NCBI GenBank assembly: GCA_023398815.1
Contig: JAEWRW010000011.1
Location: 1-39,790 of the forward strand
Origin: Bacillota bacterium
GTDB lineage: Bacteria; Bacillota; Clostridia; Christensenellales; UMGS416
Length of the DNA stretch: 39,790 bases
Reading direction: 5' to 3'
Position numbers and translations under genes: made by a program. Shown here one piece after another: positions 1 to 7,433 of the stretch. Numbering within the stretch: the first letter of the stretch is position 1; every line of letters starts with the position of its first letter. The notes below the pieces were generated by a model. The model was not told where the DNA came from. It made no database searches and saw only the letters and a program-made list of their open reading frames with translations.

Positions 1-383
1 CTGTGGCTGGCGTCGGCAGCGGCAAAGTCGTCTACTACGCCATGAGCTATGGCAGCGACAACTGGACCGCCGGCCCCGGCACCTTCCCCTATGAGTTCAT
101 CGAGATGTGCGGCGCCAAATCACTGACCGAGGGGATGGACGTGGCCTGGGTCAACTATAACCTGGAGGATCTCATCAAGAAGAACCCCGACGTCATCCTT
201 CTTTCCAGCGACCTGGGCGACGCGTCCACCTTTGAGAAGGCCGAGCCCTACAACACCCTGACGGCTGTGAAGGAAGGCCACGTGGTGGTGGTGGATGCCA
301 ACCTGTGCTCCCGCCCCGGCCCCCGCATTGTGGAGGGCCTCAAGCAGTTTGCCGAGGCCATCACCGGCACGACGATTCAGTAG
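1..383 (+). CDS. ABC transporter substrate-binding protein (iron siderophore/cobalamin type), 3' part
   Basis: The reading frame is open from the left edge to a TAG at 381-383, so the gene begins outside the window; about 126 residues are visible. They match the C-terminal lobe of the periplasmic_binding_2 (BtuF/FepB/FhuD-like) family: a segment ending in NPDVILLSS, then a VKEGHVVVVDA stretch and a closing helix with RPGPRIVEGLKQFAEAI. In Gram-positive bacteria such proteins are lipoproteins that hand Fe-siderophore, heme or corrinoid to the permease. The permease gene follows after 6 bases and the ATPase after that, so this is the first visible gene of an importer operon. The substrate cannot be told from this fragment. 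An orphan corrinoid protein lies near 32.4 kb, which makes cobalamin possible but unproven. Confidence 0.85.
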   Translation, partial: VAGVGSGKVVYYAMSYGSDNWTAGPGTFPYEFIEMCGAKSLTEGMDVAWVNYNLEDLIKKNPDVILLSSDLGDASTFEKAEPYNTLTAVKEGHVVVVDANLCSRPGPRIVEGLKQFAEAITGTTIQ

Positions 384-389
384 GACGAG

Positions 390-1391
390 ATGAGAACGGC
401 CAGCCGCACAGCCCTGGGATTGACATGGACGGCGACGATCGTGCTGCTTGTGACAGGCGCGGTCGCCGCGGTCCTTTTTGGCGCGGGCATGGGCGCGGGG
501 GAGAGCCTGCGCACCATGCTGGGCGGCGACGCCACGGCGGCCCTCATCGTGCTGCGCATCCGCCTGCCACGCATCGCGCTGGCGCTGCTGGTGGGCGGGG
601 CGCTGTCCATCTCCGGCGGCACGATGCAGGGCATGTTCCGCAACCCCCTGGCGGACCCGCACATTCTGGGTGTGGCGTCCGGCGCGTCCTTTGGCGCGAC
701 GCTCGCCATGGCATTGTCGCTCAATCAGACGCCCTTTGGCCTGGGGCCGGTTACACTCTTTGCCTTTGTTGGCGCGGTCGCCACCATCTTCGTGGTGTAT
801 GGCCTGTCGCGCGTCACCGGGCTCATGGCATCCTCCGGTCTGCTGCTGGCCGGCGTGGCGCTGGGCTCCATCCTCACGGCGGCCACAACGTTCCTGATGA
901 GCGTGAACCGCGACAAGATGGAGGCCATGCTCTCTTGGACGATGGGGAGCCTGAGCACCGCCGGGTGGGGCGAGGTGCAGTGGTGCCTGCCGCTGGTGCT
1001 CATCGGCAGCGTGGGCATGGCCCTGTACAGCCGGCCCCTCAATCTCATCGCCCTGGGGGAGGAAGAAGCCCAGCACCTTGGCGTAGACGTCAACGGCCTG
1101 CGGCTGCGGCTCATGGTCTTCTCGGCCATCGCCACGGCCGGCGCGGTGTCGGCGGCGGGTGTCATCGGCTTTGTGGGCCTGGTCATCCCGCACATCCTGC
1201 GCATGCTCGTGGGGCCCGACCACCGGCGTTTGCTGCCGCTCTCTCTGGTGGCGGGCGGCGCGTTCCTGCTGGTGATGGACACCCTGGCACGCAACCTGCT
1301 GGCGCCGCTGGAGCTGCCGGTGGGCATCCTCACCTCGCTCATCGGTGCGCCGTTTTTCATTTGGCTGCTGATGCGCAAGGGGGTGCGCTGA
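390..1391 (+). CDS. FecCD-family ABC transporter permease
   Basis: 333 residues, the usual length for FecCD/BtuC permeases, almost entirely hydrophobic helices. The first helix starts near residue 10. The family motif region GGTMQGMFRNPLADPHILG lies near residues 74-92, and the cytoplasmic loop that couples to the ATPase is seen as GVIGFVGLVIPHI near residue 258. It forms the membrane channel of an importer for iron-siderophore, heme or cobalamin. It starts 6 bases after the binding-protein stop and its own stop is one base from the ATG of the ATPase gene, so the three are surely co-transcribed. Family assignment is secure; substrate is not determinable. Confidence 0.93.
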   Translation: MRTASRTALGLTWTATIVLLVTGAVAAVLFGAGMGAGESLRTMLGGDATAALIVLRIRLPRIALALLVGGALSISGGTMQGMFRNPLADPHILGVASGASFGATLAMALSLNQTPFGLGPVTLFAFVGAVATIFVVYGLSRVTGLMASSGLLLAGVALGSILTAATTFLMSVNRDKMEAMLSWTMGSLSTAGWGEVQWCLPLVLIGSVGMALYSRPLNLIALGEEEAQHLGVDVNGLRLRLMVFSAIATAGAVSAAGVIGFVGLVIPHILRMLVGPDHRRLLPLSLVAGGAFLLVMDTLARNLLAPLELPVGILTSLIGAPFFIWLLMRKGVR

Positions 1392-1392
1392 C

Positions 1393-2160
1393 ATGTTGGA
1401 AGTGCGTGGCGTTCGCTACCATTACGACGCCAAGGAAGTGCTCACCGGGGTGGACGCGGCCTTCGCCCCGGGGCAGATGACCGCCGTGATCGGCCCCAAT
1501 GGCTCAGGCAAGACGACGCTGCTGCGGCTGCTGTCGGGCATTGCCCAGCCCACGGCGGGCACGGTGCTGCTGGGTGGACAGGCTGTAGGGCGGCTTTCAC
1601 CCCGGGCTCGCGCCCGGCAGATTGCTGTGGTGTCCCAGCAGGCGCAGGTGACATTCCCCTTCACGGCCTGGGAGGTTGTGCTCATGGGTCGCAACCCCTA
1701 CGTGTCGGCCTTGGGCACCGAGGGGCCGGAGGACTACGCCGCCGCCCACCGGGCCATGGAGGAAGCCGGCGTGGCCGACTTTGCCAGCCGACCCATCACC
1801 GAGCTTTCGGGCGGCGAAGCCCAGCGGGTCATCGCCGCGCGGGCGCTGGCACAGGCCGCGCCGGTGCTGCTGCTCGATGAACCGGTGGCCAACCTGGACA
1901 TCCGCCACCAGGCGGGGCTGCTGTCCCTCTTCCGCCGCAAGGCCGAGGCGGGGGCGACGGTCGTCTGCGTGCTGCACGATCTCAACATGGCCCTGCGCTA
2001 CGCCCACCGGGCGTTGGTGCTGTGGAATGGCCAGGTGGCCTGCTTTGGCACGCCGGAGGAGGCCCTGACCCCTGAAATTCTCGAGCCCATCTACCAGCAG
2101 AAGCTGGTTGCATTGACAAGTCCCAACGGACGCTTCCTTGCGCCCGTTGATGAGCGGTAA
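1393..2160 (+). CDS. ABC transporter ATP-binding protein (FecE/BtuD/HmuV type)
   Basis: 255 residues. Walker A GPNGSGKT at 34-41, signature LSGGE at 138-142, Walker B VLLLDEP at 158-164 followed by a D-loop NLD, and the switch histidine H195 in VLHDL, so the protein looks catalytically intact. It energises the importer formed with the two upstream genes. The length and the VVSQQAQVTFPFTAWEVVLMG-type Q-loop region (residues 79-99) fit the siderophore/heme/cobalamin importer ATPases. It is the last gene of the operon, since a strong hairpin terminator follows 24 bases downstream. Confidence 0.94.
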   Translation: MLEVRGVRYHYDAKEVLTGVDAAFAPGQMTAVIGPNGSGKTTLLRLLSGIAQPTAGTVLLGGQAVGRLSPRARARQIAVVSQQAQVTFPFTAWEVVLMGRNPYVSALGTEGPEDYAAAHRAMEEAGVADFASRPITELSGGEAQRVIAARALAQAAPVLLLDEPVANLDIRHQAGLLSLFRRKAEAGATVVCVLHDLNMALRYAHRALVLWNGQVACFGTPEEALTPEILEPIYQQKLVALTSPNGRFLAPVDER

Positions 2161-2183
2161 GAACGGACCATGGGAGTAGCGCA

Positions 2184-2211
2184 GAGGCCATCGCGGAAGC
2201 GGTGGCCTTTT
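2184..2211 (+). terminator. Rho-independent terminator of the importer operon
   Basis: Stem AGGCCATCGC / GCGGTGGCCT (10 pairs with one G-T wobble) around a GGAA tetraloop of GNRA type, followed by TTTT. It lies 24 bases after the ATPase stop codon. Confidence 0.85.
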
Positions 2212-2261
2212 GCGTGGGGGTAAAGTCAAAGCCGCTGTGTGTACGCGGGAGGCTAAGACCA

Positions 2262-2290
2262 TTGCGACAGATTCCACCTTTTGATATGCT
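2262..2290 (+). promoter_or_regulatory. Putative promoter of the methyltransferase gene
   Basis: -35 TTGCGA at 2262-2267, 17-base spacer, -10 TATGCT at 2285-2290. It lies after the importer terminator and 75 bases before the methyltransferase start, where a new transcript is needed. Read by eye; the -10 match is only moderate. Confidence 0.45.
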
Positions 2291-2364
2291 GGGGGAAATG
2301 GTAGCAATTCCCCAACAATTGTGAATTGCGAACCGTTGTGCGTGGGGAAGGGGCGAATTGCAAC

Positions 2365-3060
2365 ATGGAAAGCCAGCTGGAATTGGTTGCGAAATCTTAC
2401 GACAAAGCCATTGACTTGGGGCGGCAAGGGATCGACTTGTACAAAGAGTTGCCGGAGCACATCAAAAATAACCCCGGCTATCCAATCTTTGAGAAGATGA
2501 TCCTGGAAGGGGGCACTTCTGACAGCGGACGCAAAGAGATCCGGGAGTTCCTATCGCCCCAGGCCGAAATGAAATTCATCGATCTGGGGTGTTGTCTCAA
2601 TCTTATGTTCAATGGGTACGATCAATGGCCCTCCACCTACCATGGGGTGGACATCAGCAGCAAGACCATTGGGTTGCTTCGCGAGGTGGTGGCAAAGAGG
2701 AATCTGCCCGTCGGGGCGCTCTACTGCGGAAGCATCCACGAAACCCCTTTTGCCGCTGACACTTTTGACATTGGAGCATGCATCGGCGTGTTGGAGTACT
2801 TTGAGAAGGATTTTATAGAAAAAGCAATCGTAGAAGCGCATCGAATCCTGAAGCCATGTGGGAAGTTTGTTCTCGATGTTCCCGACATGGGAAGCCCGGA
2901 GCAGCGGATTACGATGCTGATTGAGGCGCATTTGGGCAGACCTGACCGATACGATCTGTCGCCTGCGGAGTTTGAGAAACTGCTGAACCATCGCTTTGAA
3001 ATCCAAAGAGTTGAAAAGGTAGGGCCGATGATTCAGTATTTCTTGAACTGCAAGAAGTGA
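2365..3060 (+). CDS. Class I SAM-dependent methyltransferase
   Basis: 231 residues from the ATG at 2365, which has a purine-rich GGGAAGGGG about 11 bases upstream; an upstream in-frame TTG at 2326 lacks such a site. The Rossmann core is visible: motif I as FIDLGCC near residue 71, the acidic end of the next strand as GVDIS near residue 94, a DIGACIGVLEYF motif near 135 and HRILKPCGKFVLDVP near 155-170. This is the pattern of small-molecule or natural-product methyltransferases; the substrate is unknown. Codon use is less GC-rich than in the neighbouring importer, and the next gene is AT-rich and broken, so this may be an acquired patch (inference). Confidence 0.8.
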   Translation: MESQLELVAKSYDKAIDLGRQGIDLYKELPEHIKNNPGYPIFEKMILEGGTSDSGRKEIREFLSPQAEMKFIDLGCCLNLMFNGYDQWPSTYHGVDISSKTIGLLREVVAKRNLPVGALYCGSIHETPFAADTFDIGACIGVLEYFEKDFIEKAIVEAHRILKPCGKFVLDVPDMGSPEQRITMLIEAHLGRPDRYDLSPAEFEKLLNHRFEIQRVEKVGPMIQYFLNCKK

Positions 3061-3086
3061 CGGGCAGAGTTGTTGCCCGGGTTCTT
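3061..3086 (+). terminator. Possible weak terminator after the methyltransferase
   Basis: CGGGCA at 3061-3066 pairs with TGCCCG at 3074-3079 around a 7-base loop, followed by a T-containing GGTTCTTCT. The T-run is poor. Confidence 0.45.
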
Positions 3087-3160
3087 CTATGGGTACTTTT
3101 GGAATCTACGGATATGGCGCAGGGTGAAAATGGATCGTTTCTGATTGGAGGATTTTTGGA

Positions 3161-3566
3161 ATGAAACGCTTGATTCTATTAGGATTAATCGCCATATTGC
3201 TTTTTTCAGGATACACCCATAATGAGAGCGAAGAAGGCGGTGCAGTGCCAAATACAAAAAGTACAAGCGATAGCATTGATGATGATGGGGTTTCTTGCGC
3301 CAATGAGCGCCGAGGAACTGATACAAAAGCTATCGAAGTTAGATGAAAACTCGACAATGTCAGATGTAGTCAATGTTTTTGGCAAAGAACCCCATATGAT
3401 TGTGGAAGCGAACAGCGATCTTTGGGAGTATTTCAGCGGGGACATAAGAATCGGTTTGTCAGGAATCAATCCGCTCGATGGTTTATTAAGCCGTGCAACA
3501 GTGTCACATGGTGACTCATTCATTGCAATTGATCTGCTAACAATCGCAGCAGATGAACAGAATTAG
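3161..3566 (+). pseudogene. Small secreted or lipoprotein-like gene broken by a frameshift
   Basis: A good GGAGGA ribosome site precedes ATG 3161, which starts a typical signal peptide (MKRLILLGLIAILLFSGYT) but closes at 3346. A second frame, open to a TAG before 3567, carries the likely mature domain: MSDVVNVFGKEP, then DLWEYFSGDIRIGL, a pattern that resembles SmpA/OmlA (BamE-like) small lipoproteins. Joining the two frames near 3270-3310 gives one sensible protein of about 125 residues. The position where a lipobox cysteine would sit (FSG-C) is tyrosine, one base from Cys. The sequence is clearly more AT-rich than its neighbours. Either a real decayed gene or a sequencing indel; a separate short gene from ATG 3222 is less likely. 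Confidence 0.55.
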
Positions 3567-3710
3567 ATAAACACAATGCCTGTTGCAGCACTTGCCGTGT
3601 TGCCAAGTCATTTATTGCCATGTCCTTGGAAACAATGCTGCCCACTGGCGCTGCCGGCACGGTTTACCTGCCGCGCAACTGGAAAGGATAGGAAGAAAGG
3701 GGGTGGCGAC

Positions 3711-4652
3711 ATGCGGGTGCTGAAGGGCATGGTGACCGCCGTGGTGGCGGCGGCGTTGCTGGCAGTGTGCCTGGTGGCGGAAGCGGGTGTGCTGGCACGC
3801 CAGACGGTGTTGCAGCCGTCCTTCTACGACGGTCGGCAGCAGGCGGCCTACCTCATCGTGTCGCGGGCGCTGCTGCGGCAGTGGACCGGCTGGGCGTTAG
3901 CGGCGGCACCGGCCGACGCCCTGCGCACCACCGACCCGGAGGATGCCACCGCGCTGGCTGCCCAGGCTCTGCCGCCTGAGCGGATTGCCGCGGTGCTGGC
4001 GGGCAGTTCTCCTGCTGTTGTGCGTTATGTCCTTGAGGGTGGGGAGGTGCCGGTGCTGCTGGGGGCGCGGAGCTTCCCAGCCATGGAGGACGACCTGGCA
4101 GAAGCCCTGCTGAAGCCCGGCCTGTGGCAGTCATTGGGTGAAAAACCTGCGCTGCCCCTTATTATCCCCTTCACCGGGGATTGGAACGCCGCCAACGAGG
4201 ATGCGCTGGAGCGGGCACTGCGGCCGGTGCGGCTGGCCTGGGCGGTTTGGGACAATGGTCTCATCGTGCTGGCCATGGCAATTGCGGGGCTCGTCGCGCT
4301 GCTGCGGTTGCTGTGGCGGCGCTCGGTGGCGTTTGGGGCGACACTCGGGGTGGTGCTGCTGGCCAATGGGCTGTTGGCCGCGGCACCGGCGCTGCTGCTG
4401 TCCTTCGCCAGCGGTTGGACGGCAGAGCAGCTGACGGCCCTGCCCGCTCTCGCGCCTGTTGCGGCTTTCCTGGGGCCGGAGTTCGGCACTTTGGGCCTGG
4501 CCGCATTGGAACCACTGCGCGGGCCGCTGGCCGTGGGTGCCATGGCTCTCCTGAGCCTCAGCATGGCCGCCTTCACCACCGGGGTGGGCCAGCCTGTGGC
4601 CGGCGTTGCCCACCCGCACAAGCACGGGATGAAGGAGCTGGCGCGGGATTGA
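3711..4652 (+). CDS. Hypothetical membrane protein with N-terminal signal/anchor
   Basis: Not recognised. 313 residues from ATG 3711, chosen because AAAGGGGGTGG sits just upstream and the hydrophobic N-terminus begins there; the in-frame extension to 3576 looks non-coding. Residues 1-24 form a signal or anchor. A soluble, extracytoplasmic-looking domain of about 160 residues follows, then three hydrophobic segments (near DNGLIVLAMAIAGLVALL, GVVLLANGLLAAAPALLL and VGAMALLSLSMAAF) and a short basic tail. There are no cysteine clusters or catalytic motifs I can name. It stands alone between an AT-rich patch and a convergent regulator gene, so context says little. The high GC matches the core genome. 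Confidence 0.65.
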   Translation: MRVLKGMVTAVVAAALLAVCLVAEAGVLARQTVLQPSFYDGRQQAAYLIVSRALLRQWTGWALAAAPADALRTTDPEDATALAAQALPPERIAAVLAGSSPAVVRYVLEGGEVPVLLGARSFPAMEDDLAEALLKPGLWQSLGEKPALPLIIPFTGDWNAANEDALERALRPVRLAWAVWDNGLIVLAMAIAGLVALLRLLWRRSVAFGATLGVVLLANGLLAAAPALLLSFASGWTAEQLTALPALAPVAAFLGPEFGTLGLAALEPLRGPLAVGAMALLSLSMAAFTTGVGQPVAGVAHPHKHGMKELARD

Positions 4653-4708
4653 CGACAGGCCAACACACCCCCTATGCAAGCCGTGCATGTTCGCATCTCA
4701 AACAACAA

Positions 4709-4736
4709 CCCCGCCGAAGTAGATCGACGGGGTTTT
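4709..4736. terminator. Terminator between convergent genes
   Basis: CCCCGCCG at 4709-4716 and CGACGGGG at 4725-4732 pair with one mismatch and are followed by TTTT on the plus strand. The minus strand reads into GTTGTTGTTT, so it may serve both the unknown membrane protein gene and the nagR-like gene. Confidence 0.75.
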
Positions 4737-4765
4737 GCTTGTTGATAGAATCGGCCGAATGCCGC

Positions 4766-5548
4766 TCAGCGCACCTTCGTCTCGTAGATGAAGCGGGCGC
4801 GGTCGCCGCGGTAGTGGCTGATGACGTACTCCACCAACCGGCCATCCTCGCCGTAGTTGTACCCGGTGATGCGCACCACCGGCGAGTCAAGCTCGACCTG
4901 CAGCATTTTGGCCAGCCGATCGTCGGCAACCACGGCCTCCACAATCTCCCGCCGGCGGGTGATGCGGGTCTGAAACTGTTCCTCCAGAATGCGATAGAGC
5001 GACCGGTCGGTCAGGTTGGTGTGCATGAGCGCGCCAAAACGGTCGGCGTCCAGCCAGGAGCTTTCCACCACCACGGGCACATCGTCCACCAAACGCATGC
5101 GCACCAGTGAAAGGGCAGTGCCGCTGGCGGCCAGGCCCAGCTCGGCGGCCACCTCCGGCGGGGCGGGGTCCAGCAGCTTTTTCTTCAGGGTGCGCGCGCC
5201 GGGGGCCAGGCCCTGGCCGTGCAACGCCTCGGAGAAGCTCAGTACATCCATGGGTTGCAGGCCCACCTTGGGGTTGCCCACAAAGGTGCCGCGGCCTTGC
5301 TGCTGCACCAGTAACCCCTTTTGCTTGAGCGTCGTCAGCGCCTGGCGGTAGGTCATACGACTGATGGGAAAGGCCTCGCAGAAGTCACGCTCCGAAGGCA
5401 GCTTGTCGCCGCTCTTCAGCTGCTTTTCAGCGATGAGCCGCTCAATGTAATCCTTGATCTGGAAGTATGCAGGTACCGGGCTATCCTTGTCGAGTGACAG
5501 GCCGGCGAACAGGCTGGTGATCTGATCCACGTGCAACACCTCATGCAT
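4766..5548 (-). CDS. nagR: GntR/HutC-family repressor, NagR (DasR/YvoA)-like
   Basis: 260 residues. A winged-helix GntR domain spans about residues 24-92 (PAYFQIKDYIERLI, LPSERDFCEAFPISRMTYRQAL, GRGTFV), followed by a UTRA effector domain to the end (RMRLVDDVPVVVESSWL, then RITGYNYGEDGRLVEY). This is the NagR/YvoA/DasR architecture, whose members sense GlcNAc-6-P or GlcN-6-P and repress amino-sugar genes. It is divergent from nagB, and a DasR-like operator lies on the nagB promoter, which supports the assignment. The ATG at 5548 has only a weak AGGGA site; a GTG six codons in is an alternative start. A related HutC-type sugar regulator cannot be excluded, but the operator argues for NagR. Confidence 0.85.
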   Translation of the reverse strand: MHEVLHVDQITSLFAGLSLDKDSPVPAYFQIKDYIERLIAEKQLKSGDKLPSERDFCEAFPISRMTYRQALTTLKQKGLLVQQQGRGTFVGNPKVGLQPMDVLSFSEALHGQGLAPGARTLKKKLLDPAPPEVAAELGLAASGTALSLVRMRLVDDVPVVVESSWLDADRFGALMHTNLTDRSLYRILEEQFQTRITRRREIVEAVVADDRLAKMLQVELDSPVVRITGYNYGEDGRLVEYVISHYRGDRARFIYETKVR

Positions 5549-5561
5549 TCCCTAAAGCGAG

Positions 5562-5590
5562 AGTATATCATAATCTTTGCATTTTTATAA
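5562..5590 (-). promoter_or_regulatory. Putative promoter of the nagR-like gene
   Basis: On the minus strand: TTATAA at 5590-5585, 17-base spacer, TATACT at 5567-5562, about 14 bases before the ATG. The -35 is weak. Confidence 0.5.
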
Positions 5591-5600
5591 GGGTTTGCTC

Positions 5601-5629
5601 TTGTAATCCACATCCAAATCCATTATTAT
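5601..5629 (+). promoter_or_regulatory. nagB promoter
   Basis: -35 TTGTAA at 5601-5606, exact 17-base spacer, -10 TATTAT at 5624-5629. The predicted transcription start falls near 5636, inside the operator that begins at 5628. Confidence 0.7.
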
Positions 5630-5648
5630 TGGTATAGACCACTATACC
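5628..5648. promoter_or_regulatory. NagR/DasR-type operator (dre site) on nagB
   Basis: ATTGGTATAGACCACT (5628-5643) closely fits the dre consensus known for DasR/YvoA, roughly TGGTCTAGACCA with A/T flanks. It overlaps a perfect inverted repeat GGTATAG-ACCA-CTATACC at 5631-5648. It covers the last bases of the -10 and the predicted start, so a bound repressor would block initiation. The regulator gene is adjacent and divergent. Confidence 0.8.
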
Positions 5649-5669
5649 ATGGATGGAAGGATCTTCGGC

Positions 5670-6416
5670 ATGAAGTTAATTGTATGTGAAACGTTCCAAG
5701 GCTGGGCAACCCAGACCGCGCAGTTGCTGCGGCAGGAGCTGACGGCCCACGCCCACCCGGTGTTCATTCTGCCCACCGGCGGCACGCCGGAGCCGGTGTA
5801 CGCGGCGCTCGTCGCCATGCATCGGGAGGAGGGCTTGTCCTTTCGGTCGCTGACGACGTACAACCTGGACGAGTATGTGGGCCTGACGCCCGAGCATCCC
5901 CAGAGTTATCGCCGCTACATGCAGCAGAATCTCTTCTCCCACGTGGACATCCTGCCGGAGAACACCCATGTGCCCCTGGGGTGCGAGGCCGACCTGGAGG
6001 CCCAGTGCCGCCAGTATGAGCAAGCCTACCGCGCCGCCGGCTGCGCCGACCTGGCCCTGCTGGGCGTGGGCGGCAATGGTCACATCGGCTTCAATGAGCC
6101 GGGCACGCCCTTTGACTCGCTGACCCACGTGGTGCGGCTGAGTGAGCGCACCCGCAGTGACAATGCCCGCTTCTTCATGAGCATCGACGATGTGCCGCGC
6201 CAAGCGCTCACCATGGGCCTGGGGTCCATCCAAACCGCGCGCAAGATCGTCCTCATCGCCACCGGCGAGGAGAAGGCCGACATCGTGTACAACGCCTTCC
6301 ACGGCCCGGTGAGTGACCAGCTGCCCGCCAGCCTGCTGCAGCGGCACCCCGACGTAACCGTGGTGCTGGATACCGCTGCCGCCACACGCTTCCAGAAGAA
6401 GTGCTGTGCTGGCTGA
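5670..6416 (+). CDS. nagB: Glucosamine-6-phosphate deaminase
   Basis: 248 residues from ATG 5670, which has GGAAGGA about 8 bases upstream. An in-frame ATG at 5649 abuts the operator and has no ribosome site. Catalytic residues are present: D67 in NLDEYVGL (E. coli Asp72), H138 in GVGGNGHIGFNEPG (His143) and E143 (Glu148); PTGGTPEPVY near 35-44 is the phosphate-binding loop. The enzyme converts GlcN-6-P to fructose-6-P and ammonia (EC 3.5.99.6), the committed step in amino-sugar use. It is a single-gene transcript ending in a strong terminator; no nagA is visible here. Control is by the adjacent NagR-like repressor. It opposes GlmS, encoded at 17.3 kb. Confidence 0.96.
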   Translation: MKLIVCETFQGWATQTAQLLRQELTAHAHPVFILPTGGTPEPVYAALVAMHREEGLSFRSLTTYNLDEYVGLTPEHPQSYRRYMQQNLFSHVDILPENTHVPLGCEADLEAQCRQYEQAYRAAGCADLALLGVGGNGHIGFNEPGTPFDSLTHVVRLSERTRSDNARFFMSIDDVPRQALTMGLGSIQTARKIVLIATGEEKADIVYNAFHGPVSDQLPASLLQRHPDVTVVLDTAAATRFQKKCCAG

Positions 6417-6449
6417 CCCACGAAACGCACGACTCCATCTCTCCTTTTT

Positions 6450-6479
6450 CCCGGTCGCGGCGATGCGGCCGGGTTTTTT
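6450..6479 (+). terminator. nagB terminator
   Basis: CCCGGTCGC / GCGGCCGGG, nine pairs with one wobble, six-base loop, followed by TTTTTT. Confidence 0.92.
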
Positions 6480-6580
6480 CATGCCGGCGCGCCCGGCGCA
6501 TACCATAGAAGGGAAGCCTTGCGGAGAACTTTTTTGCTGGGTTCACATGCCCGTGGGGTGTTGGCATGGAGGTGGGGGAG

Positions 6581-7360
6581 ATGAAACGATTTTGGGCGGC
6601 GGTGCTGGCCGTGGCGCTGCTCCTCTGGGGTGTGCCGGCACAGGCGCACCGGGCATCGGTGGCGGTCAATACCACCCCGGGCAGGATGGTGTGCCTGACG
6701 GTGGACGATGGCTACGGTGCGATGGCCATTGAGCGAGTGCTGAAGGCCCTGCGTCGGGAAGGGGTTCACGCCACCTTCTTCTTGGTGGGGGACGCGCTCC
6801 GGGCCAACCAGAAACTGTGGCGGCAGGCCGTGCGGGACGGCAATGAGATCTGCTACCACACCATGCACCACCAGGATGTGAGCCGCATGAGCGACAGCGC
6901 CATCCGGCGGGACGTGAGGCGGTGGAACAAACTGGCGAAGAAGGTGCTGGGCAAGGACTACAAGATCCCCAAGCTGGTGCGGCTGCCCGGCGGCAGCGGC
7001 AACACCAGCCGCCGCCTGGGCAAGCTCTTCCACGCCATGGGGTATGCGGTCATCGGCTGGAGTGTGGACACCTACACCGGGGCCATCCGCAAAGGCGCGT
7101 CCATCACCCGCTACATCAAGCGCAACACCCACAAGGGGTCCATCGTATTGACCCACTTCAACACCAAGGACAGCAAAGCGCTGAAGGAATACATCCACTG
7201 GCTCAACCGGCACTACACACTGATGACCGTGTCACAAGCCCTGGAGGAGGGGGAGAAGGATAAGATTACGGCGGCCACGGTGCCAAAATCGCCGGACACG
7301 GCGGACAAACCCCGCCTTTCACACAATCTTCTTCTTCCACTTCGGCCGATTCTGGTATAA
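6581..7360 (+). CDS. Secreted polysaccharide deacetylase (NodB/CE4 fold)
   Basis: 259 residues from ATG 6581, preceded by GGAGGTGG at 6569-6576; an ATG at 6566 overlaps that site and is rejected. A signal peptide covers residues 1-22 (ends PAQA). NodB motifs: TVDDGYG with D42 and D43, the metal-binding H93-TMH-H97 (H[ST]xxH), a RLPGGSGN motif 3, and an LTHFN motif 5. Enzymes of this family remove N-acetyl groups from peptidoglycan, chitin oligomers or other cell-surface glycans; the substrate is uncertain. The C-terminal 30 residues are basic and low in predicted structure. The TAA stop is part of the -10 of the next operon. It follows nagB, but a terminator separates them. Confidence 0.9.
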   Translation: MKRFWAAVLAVALLLWGVPAQAHRASVAVNTTPGRMVCLTVDDGYGAMAIERVLKALRREGVHATFFLVGDALRANQKLWRQAVRDGNEICYHTMHHQDVSRMSDSAIRRDVRRWNKLAKKVLGKDYKIPKLVRLPGGSGNTSRRLGKLFHAMGYAVIGWSVDTYTGAIRKGASITRYIKRNTHKGSIVLTHFNTKDSKALKEYIHWLNRHYTLMTVSQALEEGEKDKITAATVPKSPDTADKPRLSHNLLLPLRPILV

Positions 7361-7365
7361 TACCA
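7335..7365 (+). promoter_or_regulatory. Promoter of the moxR operon, -10 inside a palindrome
   Basis: TATAAT at 7356-7361 with an extended TGG before it; the -35 (TTCCAC-like, 7335-7340) is weak. The -10 lies within a perfect palindrome TGGTAT-A-ATACCA at 7353-7365 that could be an operator. The upstream stop codon TAA overlaps the -10. Confidence 0.65.
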
Positions 7366-7378
7366 TAGAGCTGATGTG

Positions 7379-7406
7379 CCGCCATGGCTCCCTGCCGTGG
7401 CGGTTT
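7379..7406 (+). other. Leader hairpin of the moxR operon (terminator-like)
   Basis: CCGCCATGG (7379-7387) pairs with CCGTGGCGG (7395-7403) with one wobble, followed by TTTCGATTT. It lies about 11 bases after the predicted start and before the moxR ribosome site. It may stop read-through from the deacetylase gene or act as an attenuator. Confidence 0.5.
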
Positions 7407-7433
7407 CGATTTAAACCCGAAGGAGAACTGCAT

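Noticed and set aside
2326..2364. Longer N-terminus of the methyltransferase from TTG 2326
   Set aside because: No ribosome site before the TTG, and the purine-rich GGGAAGGGG lies inside the extension, placed correctly for ATG 2365.
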